Source of the DNA: Morganella psychrotolerans
GTDB lineage: Bacteria; Pseudomonadota; Gammaproteobacteria; Enterobacterales; Enterobacteriaceae
Assembly (NCBI RefSeq): GCF_001676055.1
Contig: NZ_LZEX01000012.1
Span: forward strand, 310,001 to 374,000
Length of the DNA: 64,000 nucleotides
Direction: 5' to 3'
Shown here: one piece after another, positions 45,587 through 55,081 of the stretch
Layout of the letters: every line of letters begins with the position of its first letter
Position numbering within the stretch: the first letter of the stretch is position 1
Program-made: the position numbers and the translations under genes
The notes under the pieces: generated by a model
What the model was told of the DNA's origin: nothing
Databases searched by the model: none
What the model saw: only the letters and a program-made list of their open reading frames with translations

Positions 45587-46495
45587 ATGAATAACTTAAA
45601 AAAATTAGATTTAAATCAGCTTGTTACGCTTCATGCATTATTGCGGGAGCGCCATGTCAGCCGTGCCGCGGTGTCATTGCACCGCAGCCAGCCGGCAGTC
45701 AGCCATACACTGAATCAGTTGCGTGAGTTATTTCAGGATCCGCTGCTTATCCGCAGGCAGGGACAGTATCAGTTATCCAGCAAGGCGGAAGCACTTTATG
45801 CCCCGCTGACACAGGCGCTCGGACAGCTTGATGATTTGATAGCGCAGCAGGATTTCCGTCCGGAAAATTGCGCCCGGCGTTTTAATATTGCGATGTCTGA
45901 TTATGGCGCGGCTATATTGTGTGCGAAGCTTGTCTGTTATCTGCGGGCAAACGCACCTGCGGTTAATCTGCAAATCTGGCAGGGCAACCGGGAGGAGATG
46001 CAGAGTAAGTTACAGGAAGGCAGCCTCGATCTTGCGTTTGGTGTTTTTGCTGCACCTGATTACACACTGCGCACACAAACGGTCTTTACGGACATTATGG
46101 TCAGTGTGGCGGATAAGCAGTATTGCACAGAGGGTAAAATGTCGATGGCAGACTGGCTTTCCCATCCTCATATTCTGGCGAGTATGAAGCCCTATGAAGC
46201 CAATGAGATAGACCGGCAGTTACAACTGCTTAATTACCGGCGGCGTGTTGCGGTTTCAATACCTTACTGGCAGATTGCGTCACAGTTACCACAGGGAACA
46301 GATTTAATTTTGACAGTAGCGCAGCGCGCGCTGCCGGACAATATCGGTGAATCATTGCAGGTATTTGCACCGCCGCTGGTGATTGCACCACTGAATTTTC
46401 AGATGCTGTGGCATCAGAGAAGTGACGGGGATGAAGCGTTGAGCTGGCTGAGAGACGCGGTTATGAAAGTATGTCAGGGCTCAGTTATTGATTGA
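45587..46495 (+). CDS. LysR-family regulator (NodD/LeuO-like group)
   Basis: This 302-residue LysR protein begins LDLNQLVTLHALLRERHVSRAAVSLHRSQPAVSHTLNQLRELFQDPLL (quoted in part). This is the NodD/NahR/LeuO-type HTH with the DPLxxR signature. It is followed by the effector domain (FNIAMSDYGAAIL, FGVFAAPDYTLRTQTVF). It is divergent from the YdcZ-like gene 93 bases away. Its 3' end overlaps the convergent gene at 46485 by 11 bases. Confidence 0.9.
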   Translation: MNNLKKLDLNQLVTLHALLRERHVSRAAVSLHRSQPAVSHTLNQLRELFQDPLLIRRQGQYQLSSKAEALYAPLTQALGQLDDLIAQQDFRPENCARRFNIAMSDYGAAILCAKLVCYLRANAPAVNLQIWQGNREEMQSKLQEGSLDLAFGVFAAPDYTLRTQTVFTDIMVSVADKQYCTEGKMSMADWLSHPHILASMKPYEANEIDRQLQLLNYRRRVAVSIPYWQIASQLPQGTDLILTVAQRALPDNIGESLQVFAPPLVIAPLNFQMLWHQRSDGDEALSWLRDAVMKVCQGSVID

Positions 46496-46925
46496 TTTTG
46501 TGGCAGTTGAGCAGTTCCAGCAGGTAAGCCCCGTTATTACCGCCGCCGCGTTTGGAAAACCCGAATACAAAACGGTGTTTTGACGGCGTAAAATAGGCAA
46601 GGCCGCCGAGAACTTTAGCGTATATCAGTGTATCTTCGCCGATCTCCTGCAAATCCTCTTTGGACATCATGGCAAATTGCTGAATAGGCACCAGAAGCGG
46701 AGACTGATAAGGCGCCGGGTGTGTATCGAGCACGATAAACCGGTTTTCCTGAAAAAGAACGACAGCGTGGCGTTGTTTATCCGTAAAATAGTAGTCACGC
46801 AGTGCACCTTGTGTTTTCTGGTAACTGCCGGGTGATATTTCGCATTTGTAGTATCCGTTCAGCGGGACAGCTGCGGCATGACCGGTAAAACAAATGACTA
46901 ATAAAATAAGAGTAAGTAAACGCAT
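46485..46925 (-). CDS. Secreted hypothetical protein
   Basis: This 146-residue protein has a cleavable signal peptide (about 1-19, ending GHAAA) followed by VPLNGYYKCEISPGSYQKT. The mature domain is mixed alpha/beta with two Cys (near the N-terminus and in ELLNCHK at the end) that could form a disulfide in the periplasm. A GGGNNGAYLLELL segment closes the fold. I do not recognise the family. It converges on and slightly overlaps the LysR gene. No operon partner; an ERIC-like repeat lies upstream. Confidence 0.7.
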   Translation of the reverse strand: MRLLTLILLVICFTGHAAAVPLNGYYKCEISPGSYQKTQGALRDYYFTDKQRHAVVLFQENRFIVLDTHPAPYQSPLLVPIQQFAMMSKEDLQEIGEDTLIYAKVLGGLAYFTPSKHRFVFGFSKRGGGNNGAYLLELLNCHKINQ

Positions 46926-47098
46926 ATATAGAGTAATTATTTTTACATGTTATTAGTGTAAGCGGTTATCGGTAGTCGTACAATCTGTCCGGATCAATCT
47001 TCCTGAAATTAACAGAAAGAATAAAGGGCTGAATACGTGTATAGCACAAATTTTAAAGTGCGCGGCGGGATAGTTACCCTTTGAAATAATTATCAATG

Positions 47099-47224
47099 TA
47101 TACCCTTATTCATTCAAACTGCAGGTTCGTTGGCTTCGGTCAGCCAGCCGGGTCACATACTGATGTATGCTCCCCGGCTGTCTTCCCTTGCCGCCTTCCT
47201 GCAGCTTGAATGACGTTGGGTATA
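47099..47224. repeat. ERIC-like intergenic repeat, full copy 2
   Basis: 126-base element almost identical to the copy at 14414-14539, with TATACCC / GGGTATA ends. It fills most of the gap between the secreted hypothetical gene and the DUF486 gene (46926-47295), where no other feature was recognised. Confidence 0.88.
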
Positions 47225-47295
47225 TGCATATCGAATTACTGCAAATATCAGCGTAAAATAGAAAAACACAACTCTTCTCCTCTGACGGATCTCCC

Positions 47296-47640
47296 ATGCT
47301 GGCAAAGTTTTTTCCCGTTATACTTCTGGTTATATCCAATATTTTCATGATGTTTGCCTGGTACGGGCATCTGAAATTTACAGATAAACCGCTGTACGTT
47401 GTCATTTTTTTCAGTTGGATGATAGCGCTCGCTGAGTATTGCCTGGCGGTTCCGGCGAACCGGCTGGGGCATCAGTATTATAGTGCCGCTGAACTGAAAA
47501 CCATTCAGGAAGTGATTACACTTTGTGTGTTTATGGTTTTTTCTGTGATGTATCTGGGAGAGGGGGTTACGCTTAATCACCTTGTCGGCTTTGGTTTTAT
47601 TGCTGTGGGCGCATTCTTTATTTTTAAAGGGCCGTTTTAA
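47296..47640 (+). CDS. DMT-family protein (DUF486)
   Basis: This 114-residue membrane protein with four helices belongs to DUF486, a compact relative of the small multidrug/DMT transporters. Recognisable blocks are ILLVISNIFMMFAWYGHLKF, FFSWMIALAEYCLAVPANRLGH, KTIQEVITLCVFMVFSVMYLGE and NHLVGFGFIAVGAFFIFKG. It probably works as an oligomer. The function is unknown. The ribosome site is GGATCTC, rather weak. Stand-alone gene after the ERIC-like repeat. Confidence 0.88.
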   Translation: MLAKFFPVILLVISNIFMMFAWYGHLKFTDKPLYVVIFFSWMIALAEYCLAVPANRLGHQYYSAAELKTIQEVITLCVFMVFSVMYLGEGVTLNHLVGFGFIAVGAFFIFKGPF

Positions 47641-47781
47641 ACGTCAGTGCATCACACAATTATGATAACGATACTGTGAATTTATCCATATCATGAGTGT
47701 ACGACTGTTCTTATATACAGTTATTATTGCGCCTCCCGGTTTACCGGATATCACTGACCTTTTATAAAGAGCGAATCTGCC

Positions 47782-48213
47782 ATGTCACAATTACGCCTGA
47801 AGTATCCGAATCTCAGTCCTGCCGCGTATTCAGGGCTGATAGCCTGCAAAAATGCATTGGAAAACAGTACACTGGGTGCTGAATTGACTGAACTGGTTTA
47901 CCTGCGTGTTTCACAAATTAACGGCTGCGCATTCTGCCTTGAGATGCACAGCAGCGCTCTGCGCAAAAAATCAGTACCACAGGCGACATTGGACGCACTG
48001 GCGGGCTGGCAGGTGAGTGAGCGGTTTACTGACCGGGAACGTGCCGCCCTGCTATGGGCGGAGTCCGTTACACAGCTGTCGGCACAGCAAACTGATGATG
48101 CGCTGTATCAGAAAGTTAAAGCGTATTTTACGGATGAAGAGATGAGCGATTTGACTATCGCTGTTGCGCTGATGAATGCATTTAACCGGGTGGCTGTCAG
48201 CCTGCGTCAGTAA
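47782..48213 (+). CDS. Carboxymuconolactone decarboxylase / AhpD-type protein
   Basis: This 143-residue all-helical AhpD-like protein of the CMD family has the redox motif CAFCLEMHSSALRK. The C-x-x-C-x-x-x-H arrangement at about residue 50-57 is characteristic of peroxidase-type (alkylhydroperoxidase) members rather than true decarboxylases. ERERAALLWAES-type sequence (DRERAALLWAESVTQ) and VALMNAFNRVAV are further family marks. It likely reduces peroxides or acts in oxidative stress. No partner gene identified. Convergent with the VOC gene. Confidence 0.88.
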   Translation: MSQLRLKYPNLSPAAYSGLIACKNALENSTLGAELTELVYLRVSQINGCAFCLEMHSSALRKKSVPQATLDALAGWQVSERFTDRERAALLWAESVTQLSAQQTDDALYQKVKAYFTDEEMSDLTIAVALMNAFNRVAVSLRQ

Positions 48214-48243
48214 CAGGGATAACAACCACCACGCGCCGGATAA

Positions 48244-48693
48244 TTATTCCCCGGCGTTATCTCGCAGCCACGGGGTGATAGTCAGCCCGACCAGCAGACC
48301 TTCCGGGCTTTGCAGGCGGGTAACTGATTGTCCCCACGGCTCCGTTCTGTCCGCAACCAGCAGCGGATAGCCCTGTTCTGTCAGAAAACGGGTGGCCGCG
48401 GGCAGATCCGCGACTTCAAATTCCACCCACGCCTGTGGCTGCGGGTGGGTCTGCGGCCATGTATCCTGACCAAAGCAGGATTGTGCTGCCTGGCTGAGCG
48501 GCCAGAGCGCAAAATGTTTGACGCCGTGTAACTTGTCATGATCGGCAATCAGATAGTCCGGCGCACCCTCCATCGGTGCCAGCGGCAGCCCGACACTGTC
48601 TGCAAAAAAATGTTTACTGCGTGCGGGCTCGCGGGTAACCGGGCCAAAGCCGGCAACAAACAAAACGCCGGGAACAGCAGGAAAATCAGACAT
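48244..48693 (-). CDS. VOC/glyoxalase-superfamily protein
   Basis: This 149-residue single-module vicinal-oxygen-chelate protein starts FPAVPGVLFVAGFGPVT. It has the paired beta-alpha-beta-beta-beta units, with KHFALWPLSQAA in the first and AWVEFEVADLPAATRFLTEQGYPLLVADRTEPWGQSVTRLQSPEGLLVGLTITP (in part) in the second. Start 48693 has CGGAG upstream; 14 upstream codons are excluded. The family includes lactoylglutathione lyases, dioxygenases and bleomycin-type resistance proteins, so the substrate is open. Confidence 0.82.
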   Translation of the reverse strand: MSDFPAVPGVLFVAGFGPVTREPARSKHFFADSVGLPLAPMEGAPDYLIADHDKLHGVKHFALWPLSQAAQSCFGQDTWPQTHPQPQAWVEFEVADLPAATRFLTEQGYPLLVADRTEPWGQSVTRLQSPEGLLVGLTITPWLRDNAGE

Positions 48694-48784
48694 AACAGAG
48701 ACTCCGTCAGAGGGGTGATAATCCATCTTACACATTTGCCCTGAAATAGCATCTCTTCATCAGAGGCGGTAATGCAGCGGGTAT

Positions 48785-48801
48785 TGTGATTAAAGATCAC
48801 G
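48785..48801. promoter_or_regulatory. Palindrome upstream of yjiM, possible regulator site
   Basis: TGTGATTAAAGATCACG is a dyad GTGAT-N5-ATCAC. It resembles a CRP site but has one base too many between the half-sites, so it is annotated only as a palindrome of unknown use. Confidence 0.35.
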
Positions 48802-48922
48802 TTAATTTAGTTCACTCCGGTATATTCACCCTGAATATGATTTGCCTCAATTATCCACATTGTTAATAGGTCTACCCTGACGCCACATCCACATATTAGC
48901 AATGATAATGGTAGGTCTACTT

Positions 48923-50080
48923 ATGTCATTAGTTACACAACTCCCGTCTATTTTTTCTGATTTCTCCGATGCCCGTCAGCAGGGCTTTCTTACTGTTATG
49001 GAACTGAAAGAGCAGGGTATTCCGTTAGTGGGAACCTACTGTACTTTTATGCCGCAGGAGATTGCTATGGCGGCCGGTGCTGCTGTTGTTTCTCTTTGCT
49101 CCACCAGTGATGAAACCATTGAAGAAGCAGAAAAAACCTTACCCCGTAATTTATGTCCTTTGATTAAAAGCAGTTACGGATTCGGTAAAACTGATAAATG
49201 CCCGTATTTCTATTTTTCTGACATTGTTGTTGGTGAAACCACCTGTGACGGCAAGAAAAAGATGTATGAATACATGGCTGAATATAAGCCTGTTCATGTA
49301 ATGCAATTGCCGAATAACAGTGAAAGTGCAGAATCTGTCGCGCTCTGGCGCTCAGAAATCATCCGCTTTCAAAAACGTCTGGAAGAGCAGTTTGGCTGTG
49401 AAATCACAGAGCAGGGGATCCGCGATGCCATCGATTTACGCAACCGTGAACGCCGCGCATTAACGGAATTTTACCGCCTCGGGCAACTGAATCCGCCGGC
49501 ACTGACAGGGCGTGAGCTTCTGAGTGTGGTGTATGGTGCAACCTTTAAATTCGATAAAACCGTGCTCATCAATGAGCTGGAAACCCTGACGGCGAAAGTC
49601 CGTGCGGAATATGCCGCAGGAAAACGTCTGGATCCGCGTCCGCGCATTCTTATTACCGGCTGTCCTATCGGCGGTGCGGCTGAAAAAGTGGTGCGTATCA
49701 TTGAAGAAAACGGTGGCTGGGTAGTTGGTTATGAAAACTGTACCGGCGCAAAAGCGACGGAACAATGTGTGGATGAAAATCCGCAGACCGATGTTTATGA
49801 TGCCCTTACCGAAAAATACCTGGCGATCGGTTGCTCCTGTATTTCACCTAATACACAGCGTTTGAATATGCTCAGTGATATGGTGACAGATTATCATGTC
49901 GATGGTGTTATCGATGTCATTTTACAGGCATGTCACACTTATGCGGTAGAATCACTGCTGATAAACCGCCATATCCGCGAAAAGCATGATATTCCGTATA
50001 TGGCGATTGAAACGGATTATTCCACATCTGATACCGGACAGCTTGCAACCCGTATTGCCGCCTTTATTGAAATGTTATAA
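48923..50080 (+). CDS. yjiM: 2-hydroxyacyl-CoA dehydratase-family subunit YjiM
   Basis: This ~385-residue protein is highly similar to E. coli YjiM, a member of the HgdB/BadDE 4Fe-4S family that includes the 2-hydroxyglutaryl-CoA dehydratase D component and benzoyl-CoA reductase. Cys-containing blocks [36 protein letters not shown] (in part), [22 protein letters not shown] and [10 protein letters not shown] supply cluster ligands. The start [11 protein letters not shown] matches E. coli; a longer frame opens at 48902. The actual substrate in Enterobacteria is unknown. Its activator YjiL follows ten bases later. Confidence 0.92.
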   Translation: MSLVTQLPSIFSDFSDARQQGFLTVMELKEQGIPLVGTYCTFMPQEIAMAAGAAVVSLCSTSDETIEEAEKTLPRNLCPLIKSSYGFGKTDKCPYFYFSDIVVGETTCDGKKKMYEYMAEYKPVHVMQLPNNSESAESVALWRSEIIRFQKRLEEQFGCEITEQGIRDAIDLRNRERRALTEFYRLGQLNPPALTGRELLSVVYGATFKFDKTVLINELETLTAKVRAEYAAGKRLDPRPRILITGCPIGGAAEKVVRIIEENGGWVVGYENCTGAKATEQCVDENPQTDVYDALTEKYLAIGCSCISPNTQRLNMLSDMVTDYHVDGVIDVILQACHTYAVESLLINRHIREKHDIPYMAIETDYSTSDTGQLATRIAAFIEML

Positions 50081-50090
50081 GGGGGCAGCA

Positions 50091-50894
50091 ATGCTGAGTA
50101 TTGGTATTGATTCCGGCTCTACTGCAACAAAAGGTATTCTGTTCAGTGATGAAAACGGCGGGCAGATCCTGCGCCGTTTTCTTATTCCGACGCCTTTTAA
50201 GCCACAGTCAGCTATTCTTGAAGCCTGGGAAACATTGTGCGGTGAGTGTGATTCACCGCCGTTTCTTACCCTGACCGGATACGGACGGAAACTGGCTGAT
50301 TTTGCGGATAAACAGGTCACGGAAATCTCCTGTCACGGGATAGGCGCGCGCTGGCTGCATCCGCAGACACGGACGGTGATTGATATCGGCGGCCAGGACA
50401 GCAAAGTTATCCGTCTGGATGAGCAGGGCCATCTCACTGACTTTCTGATGAATGACAAATGTGCCGCCGGAACCGGGCGTTTTCTGGATGTGATAAGCCG
50501 GACGCTGGGAACCGATATCACTGCCGTTGATGATACTATCCGGGGTATTGAGCCACATGCTATCTCCAGCATGTGCACGGTTTTTGCTGAATCGGAAGTG
50601 ATCAGTCTGCGATCCGCCGGTGTTGATCCTGAGACGATCCTGTCAGGAATTGTTAATTCAATGGCACAACGTACTGCCGGATTTGCCAAGCGCCTGAGTA
50701 CCGTTCCCGCGGTATTATTCAGCGGCGGGGTCAGCCGCAGTCAGGTCTTTTGTGAGCGTCTGTCACAGCATCTGGGGGCAGAGGTTATCACTCATCCCGA
50801 CGGACAATTTGCCGGGGCTATCGGCGCGGCGATTTACGGACTGCGGCAATTGCAGAAACAGGCAGCAAACCCGGCGGAGGCATCCATTCTGTGA
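50091..50894 (+). CDS. yjiL: HgdC/BadF-type ATPase activator YjiL
   Basis: This 267-residue ASKHA-fold ATPase carries a 4Fe-4S cluster shared at the dimer interface. It drives an electron at very low potential into its dehydratase or reductase partner (YjiM). Visible motifs are the phosphate loop IGIDSGSTATKG, DIGGQDSKVI, the cluster-cysteine segments NDKCAAGTGRFLDV and SMCTVFAESE, and the adenosine motif FSGGVSRS. Start ATG 50091 follows GGGGGCAGC. The frame from 49986 lies within yjiM and is rejected. The stop overlaps the next start. Confidence 0.93.
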   Translation: MLSIGIDSGSTATKGILFSDENGGQILRRFLIPTPFKPQSAILEAWETLCGECDSPPFLTLTGYGRKLADFADKQVTEISCHGIGARWLHPQTRTVIDIGGQDSKVIRLDEQGHLTDFLMNDKCAAGTGRFLDVISRTLGTDITAVDDTIRGIEPHAISSMCTVFAESEVISLRSAGVDPETILSGIVNSMAQRTAGFAKRLSTVPAVLFSGGVSRSQVFCERLSQHLGAEVITHPDGQFAGAIGAAIYGLRQLQKQAANPAEASIL

Positions 50895-51154
50895 ATGATT
50901 ACCTGATCCTGTTTGACAACATGCTGGGGGTGGTGGCGATGCGCAAACACCTCACCGCCGAAGGCTGTCCGTTTACAGTGACCGATATTCCGTCATCACT
51001 CGGCAAAGCCTGCGGGCTGGGAATACGGCTGAATACGGACGCCGGAATGCTGACCGGGCTTCGTACCCGCCCGCAGGTCAGTCATATTTACCTCTGTGAG
51101 CAGGATGAATTCATACTGATTGCAGAAGAGGCTCCGTCGCTTACACTCAGATAA
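50891..51154 (+). CDS. DUF3343 small protein (putative Se/S carrier-like)
   Basis: This 87-residue protein has the DUF3343 pattern: NDYLILFDNMLGVVAMRKHLTAEGCPFTVTDIPSSLGKACGLGIRL (in part). The GxACGLxI segment contains the single conserved Cys. Members accompany YjiM/YjiL-type or selenium-metabolism genes and are described as putative Se/S carriers; the function is unproven. The GTG start overlaps the yjiL TGA (GTGA), so translation is coupled. It lies between the activator and the pyruvate:flavodoxin oxidoreductase. Confidence 0.82.
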   Translation: MNDYLILFDNMLGVVAMRKHLTAEGCPFTVTDIPSSLGKACGLGIRLNTDAGMLTGLRTRPQVSHIYLCEQDEFILIAEEAPSLTLR

Positions 51155-51233
51155 CACACCACAATCACGATAATCTCCCGTTTTTTATTCTGTTATTTTG
51201 TAAAAAATAAAAAAACCATAGAGTGATATTATC

Positions 51234-54200
51234 GTGAGCAATGAATTACACAGCATGATCACCACTGATGCAAATCAGGCGGTGGCACGGGTGGCGTATC
51301 AGCTGAATGAAGTGATCGCCATCTATCCTATTACTCCCAGCTCCACGATGGCGGAGTATGCAGATCATTGGGCCGCTGGTGGTGAGCTGAATTTGTGGGG
51401 GGATGTTCCCCGCATGATGGAGATGCAGTCAGAGGGGGGAGCCATTGCCACAGTGCATGGTGCGCTTCAGACCGGGGCATTATCCACAACCTTTACCTCT
51501 TCCCAGGGATTGCTTCTGATGATCCCGTCTCTGTATAAAATCGCCGGCCAGCTGATGCCGTTTGTTCTGCATGTGGCGGCGCGCACTGTTGCCACCCATG
51601 CACTTTCGATTTTCGGTGATCACTCAGATGTTATGGCTGTCCGTCAGACAGGCTGTGCGCTTTTATGTTCAAACAGTGTCCAGCAGGCGCAGGATTTTGC
51701 CGTAATCGCCCAGATAGCGACGCTGCGCAGCCGTATTCCGTTTATTCATTTTTTTGATGGTTTCCGCACGTCGCATGAGATGAATAAAATCATTGCCGTA
51801 AGCCGTGCAGAGCTGAATGAACTGATCCCGGCTGATGCTGTCCGCGCTCACCGCGACCGGGCACTGTCACCGGAGCATCCGGTTGTGCGCGGTACATCTG
51901 CAAATCCGGATACTTATTTTCAGGCGCGGGAAGCGACCAATCCCTGGTATGACGCAACATATCAGCATGTGACGCAGGCGATGGCGGAGTTTGCGCAGGC
52001 GACCGGGCGTCACTACCAGCCATTTACTTACTACGGACATCCGCAGGCAGAGCGGCTGATTGTTCTGATGGGCTCATCAGCAGGCCCTGCGGAAGAAGTT
52101 GCGGATAAACTGGTCGCTCAGGGTGAAACGGTCGGTGTGCTGGAAGTCCATCTTTACCGGCCGTTTTCTGCCGTAAATTTTCTGGCTGCTATTCCTGAAA
52201 CAGTGCGCAATATTGCCGTGATCGACCGGACAAAAGAGCCGGGCGCTCAGGCGGAACCGCTTTATCTGGATGTGATGACCGCTTTTGCCGAGGCTTTTCA
52301 GAACGGGGAGCGGGCAGTGCTGCCACGGGTAACCGGCGGACGTTACGGATTATCATCCAAAGAGTTTGATCCGGATTGCGTAATGGCTATTTTCCGTGAA
52401 TTAACATTAACATCGCCGAAAAGACGGTTTACCGTGGGGATCATGGATGATGTTACCGGGCTCTCGCTGGCACCGGTTGCGGCAAACCTGCCGGTCAGTC
52501 ACCGTCTCAGCGCGCTGTTTTACGGGCTTGGCAGCGACGGAACGGTTTCTGCGGCAAAAAATACCATCAGTATTCTGGGTAATAATACGGCTGATTATGT
52601 GCAGGGTTTCTTTGTCTATGACTCCAAAAAAGCAGGCGGACTGACGGTTTCACATCTGCGTATCAGTGAGCAGCCGATCCGAGCGACTTACCTTATCAGC
52701 CGGGCTGATTTTATTGCCTGTCATCAGTGGCAGTTCCTGGATAAATACGCTATCGCTGAAAAACTTGCGCCTGGCGGCATTTTTCTGCTTAACAGTCCGT
52801 ATCCGGCAGACAAGGTCTGGCATCATATTCCGCAGGATGTTCAGGCGCTGCTGGTCGAAAAACAGGCGCAGCTGTATGTCATCAATGCGTATCAGATAGC
52901 CCGCGAATGCCGGTTGGGTGCGCGGATCAATACCGTAATGCAGACTGCATTCTTCCACCTGACTGCACTGCTGCCGCTGACTGAAATTCAGGCTTATCTG
53001 CAACAGGCGGTGATCCGCAGTTACAGCAGTAAAGGTGATGAGGTGGTTCAGAACAACCTGGCGGCGATTGCCCGTACGCCTGATGTTCTGACCCGGGTTG
53101 CATTGCAGCCTGTCGATCCTGACAGTCTGCCGCGCCCGCCGGTAGTCCCGGATAATGCACCGGACTTTGTTAAAACCGTAACGGCTATGATGCTGGCAGG
53201 GCTGGGTGATGCACTGCCGGTTTCGGCATTCCCGCCGGACGGAACCTGGCCGGTTGGCACCACGCGCTGGGAAAAACGCAATATTGCAGAGATGATCCCT
53301 ATCTGGAAACCATCACTTTGCACACAGTGTAATTATTGTGTGGCGGCCTGTCCGCATGCGGCCATCCGCGCGAAAGTGGCAGCACCGGCTGCATTCGGTG
53401 ATGCGCCTGAAACACTACAGCGTCTGCCGGTCAAAGCCCGTGATATGAAAGGGCTGGATTATGTTTTACAGGTTGCACCGGAAGACTGTACCGGCTGTAA
53501 CCTGTGTTATGAGGTCTGTCCGGCAAAAGACAGAGAAAACCCGGCTATCCGCGCCATCAATATGCAGCCGCGCCTGGCTCATCTGGCAGAAGAAAAGGCC
53601 AATTTTGATTTCTTCCTGCAACTGCCGGACACCCCCGCGTCTCAGATTGAGCGCATTGATATCCGCACATCCCAGCTGATAACTCCGCTGTTTGAATACT
53701 CAGGTGCTTGTGCCGGTTGTGGTGAGACGCCTTATATCAAACTGCTGACCCAGCTTTACGGAGAACAGCTGCTTATTGCCAATGCGACCGGATGCTCCTC
53801 AATTTACGGTGGTAATCTACCGACCACACCTTACACCACCAATAAAGACGGGCGGGGACCTGCGTGGGCAAATTCCCTGTTTGAAGACAATGCTGAGTTC
53901 GGTCTGGGCTTCCGGCTGACAATGGATCAGCATAAAAAACGGGTAACAAGGTTGCTGATGTCCTTTGCGTCACAACTGCCGGAAGAATTGCAACAACGGC
54001 TGACAGATGATGCGCTGTCTGCGGATGATAAACGGGTTGCGATCACCGGGCTTCGGGCATTACTGGCAGATAACCCGGATCCGCACGCCCGTGAACTGGC
54101 GGAAGATGCGCACTATCTGCTGCCGAAATCGGTCTGGCTGATTGGTGGTGACGGCTGGGCTTATGATATCGGTTTCGGCGGGTTGGATCATGTTCTGAGC

Positions 54201-54827
54201 AGTGGTGAAAATGTTAATGTACTGGTACTGGATACCCAGTGTTATTCCAATACCGGCGGTCAGCAGTCAAAAGCTACGCCGATGGGGGCTGTGACTAAAT
54301 TTGGTGAAGAAGGCAAAGGTAAGTCCCGCAAAGATCTGGGACTGTCGATGATGATGTACGGCAATGTTTTTGTCGCACAAATCGCGATCGGTGCGCAGAT
54401 GAACCAGACTGTTAAAGCGATTCAGGAAGCAGAATCGTATCCCGGCCCGTCACTGGTTATTGCTTACAGCCCGTGTGAGGAACATGGCTATGATCTGGCC
54501 TTCAGTTACGATCAGATGAAATCCCTGACAGCCAGCGGATTCTGGCCGCTGTACCGCTTTGATCCGCGCCGTGAAGGAACCGGAAAAGCACCGTTGATCC
54601 TTGATTCCCGTGCGCCGTCTGTACCCTTATCTGACGTGATAAATCAGGAGCAACGCTTTAACCGGCTGAATAACAGCTCTCCGGCGAGAGCCGCTATGCT
54701 GGTGGATCAGGCAACACAGCGGATTGCAAAACAGTATGCCCTGCTGGAATTACTGGCTTCGCAAAAATCGGCTCCCGCAAAACCGGCAGAAACAGATAAT
54801 CACGCGGAAGATGCTGCAACGAGCTGA
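51234..54827 (+). CDS. nifJ: Pyruvate:ferredoxin/flavodoxin oxidoreductase
   Basis: This 1197-residue homodimeric PFOR (NifJ/YdbK) oxidises pyruvate to acetyl-CoA and CO2, reducing ferredoxin or flavodoxin. Domains I-VII are all in one chain. They include IAIYPITPSSTMAEYADHW, the CoA-binding middle domain, a two-cluster ferredoxin domain (CTQCNYCVAACPH near 697 and CTGCNLCYEVCPAK near 755), the extra cluster motif CAGCGETPYIKL, and the TPP motif GGDGWAYDIGFGGLDHVLSSGENVNVLVLDTQCYSNTGGQ (in part). GTG start is chosen (AGAGTGA upstream); ATG 51255 is an alternative. The reduced carrier could feed the YjiL/YjiM system directly upstream. Confidence 0.96.
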   Translation: MSNELHSMITTDANQAVARVAYQLNEVIAIYPITPSSTMAEYADHWAAGGELNLWGDVPRMMEMQSEGGAIATVHGALQTGALSTTFTSSQGLLLMIPSLYKIAGQLMPFVLHVAARTVATHALSIFGDHSDVMAVRQTGCALLCSNSVQQAQDFAVIAQIATLRSRIPFIHFFDGFRTSHEMNKIIAVSRAELNELIPADAVRAHRDRALSPEHPVVRGTSANPDTYFQAREATNPWYDATYQHVTQAMAEFAQATGRHYQPFTYYGHPQAERLIVLMGSSAGPAEEVADKLVAQGETVGVLEVHLYRPFSAVNFLAAIPETVRNIAVIDRTKEPGAQAEPLYLDVMTAFAEAFQNGERAVLPRVTGGRYGLSSKEFDPDCVMAIFRELTLTSPKRRFTVGIMDDVTGLSLAPVAANLPVSHRLSALFYGLGSDGTVSAAKNTISILGNNTADYVQGFFVYDSKKAGGLTVSHLRISEQPIRATYLISRADFIACHQWQFLDKYAIAEKLAPGGIFLLNSPYPADKVWHHIPQDVQALLVEKQAQLYVINAYQIARECRLGARINTVMQTAFFHLTALLPLTEIQAYLQQAVIRSYSSKGDEVVQNNLAAIARTPDVLTRVALQPVDPDSLPRPPVVPDNAPDFVKTVTAMMLAGLGDALPVSAFPPDGTWPVGTTRWEKRNIAEMIPIWKPSLCTQCNYCVAACPHAAIRAKVAAPAAFGDAPETLQRLPVKARDMKGLDYVLQVAPEDCTGCNLCYEVCPAKDRENPAIRAINMQPRLAHLAEEKANFDFFLQLPDTPASQIERIDIRTSQLITPLFEYSGACAGCGETPYIKLLTQLYGEQLLIANATGCSSIYGGNLPTTPYTTNKDGRGPAWANSLFEDNAEFGLGFRLTMDQHKKRVTRLLMSFASQLPEELQQRLTDDALSADDKRVAITGLRALLADNPDPHARELAEDAHYLLPKSVWLIGGDGWAYDIGFGGLDHVLSSGENVNVLVLDTQCYSNTGGQQSKATPMGAVTKFGEEGKGKSRKDLGLSMMMYGNVFVAQIAIGAQMNQTVKAIQEAESYPGPSLVIAYSPCEEHGYDLAFSYDQMKSLTASGFWPLYRFDPRREGTGKAPLILDSRAPSVPLSDVINQEQRFNRLNNSSPARAAMLVDQATQRIAKQYALLELLASQKSAPAKPAETDNHAEDAATS

Positions 54828-54861
54828 TAATTAAGGGTATATAATTAATACATATACAGGA

Positions 54862-55035
54862 ATGCAAGCTATCACAGAGGAAATCCTGCCCGCAACAGAG
54901 CGGGATATTCCTCTGCTGATTGCACTGGATACCGTTGCCGCACATGATGCTCAGCGCTGTGCCGACATCCGCGAATGGGTTGCACAGGGAGAGTGCTGTG
55001 TTGTCCGCCGCGGAGCTGAAATTGTGGCTTACTGA
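54862..55035 (+). pseudogene. GNAT acetyltransferase remnant
   Basis: A 57-codon frame begins MQAITEEILPATERDIPLLIALDTVAAHDAQRCADIREWV (in part), a typical GNAT N-terminus. It stops at TGA just after VVRRGAEIVAY. In intact relatives this point is followed by GV plus the rest of the fold. Changing TGA to GGA would give YGVLHYHF, but a further stop follows at once and no acetyl-CoA-binding motif is downstream. It is therefore a decayed fragment. Weak or no ribosome site. Confidence 0.6.
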
Positions 55036-55081
55036 GTGTTGCATTACCATTTTTAATAACAATAAAGTGAAAGGATACTCC

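Noticed and set aside
48785-48801. CRP site upstream of yjiM
   Set aside because: Half-sites are spaced one base too far for CRP; kept only as an unassigned palindrome.
54920-55081. N-terminal extension of the small secreted protein
   Set aside because: It would precede the signal peptide, lies in another frame of the acetyltransferase remnant, and the ATG at 55082 has its own ribosome site.
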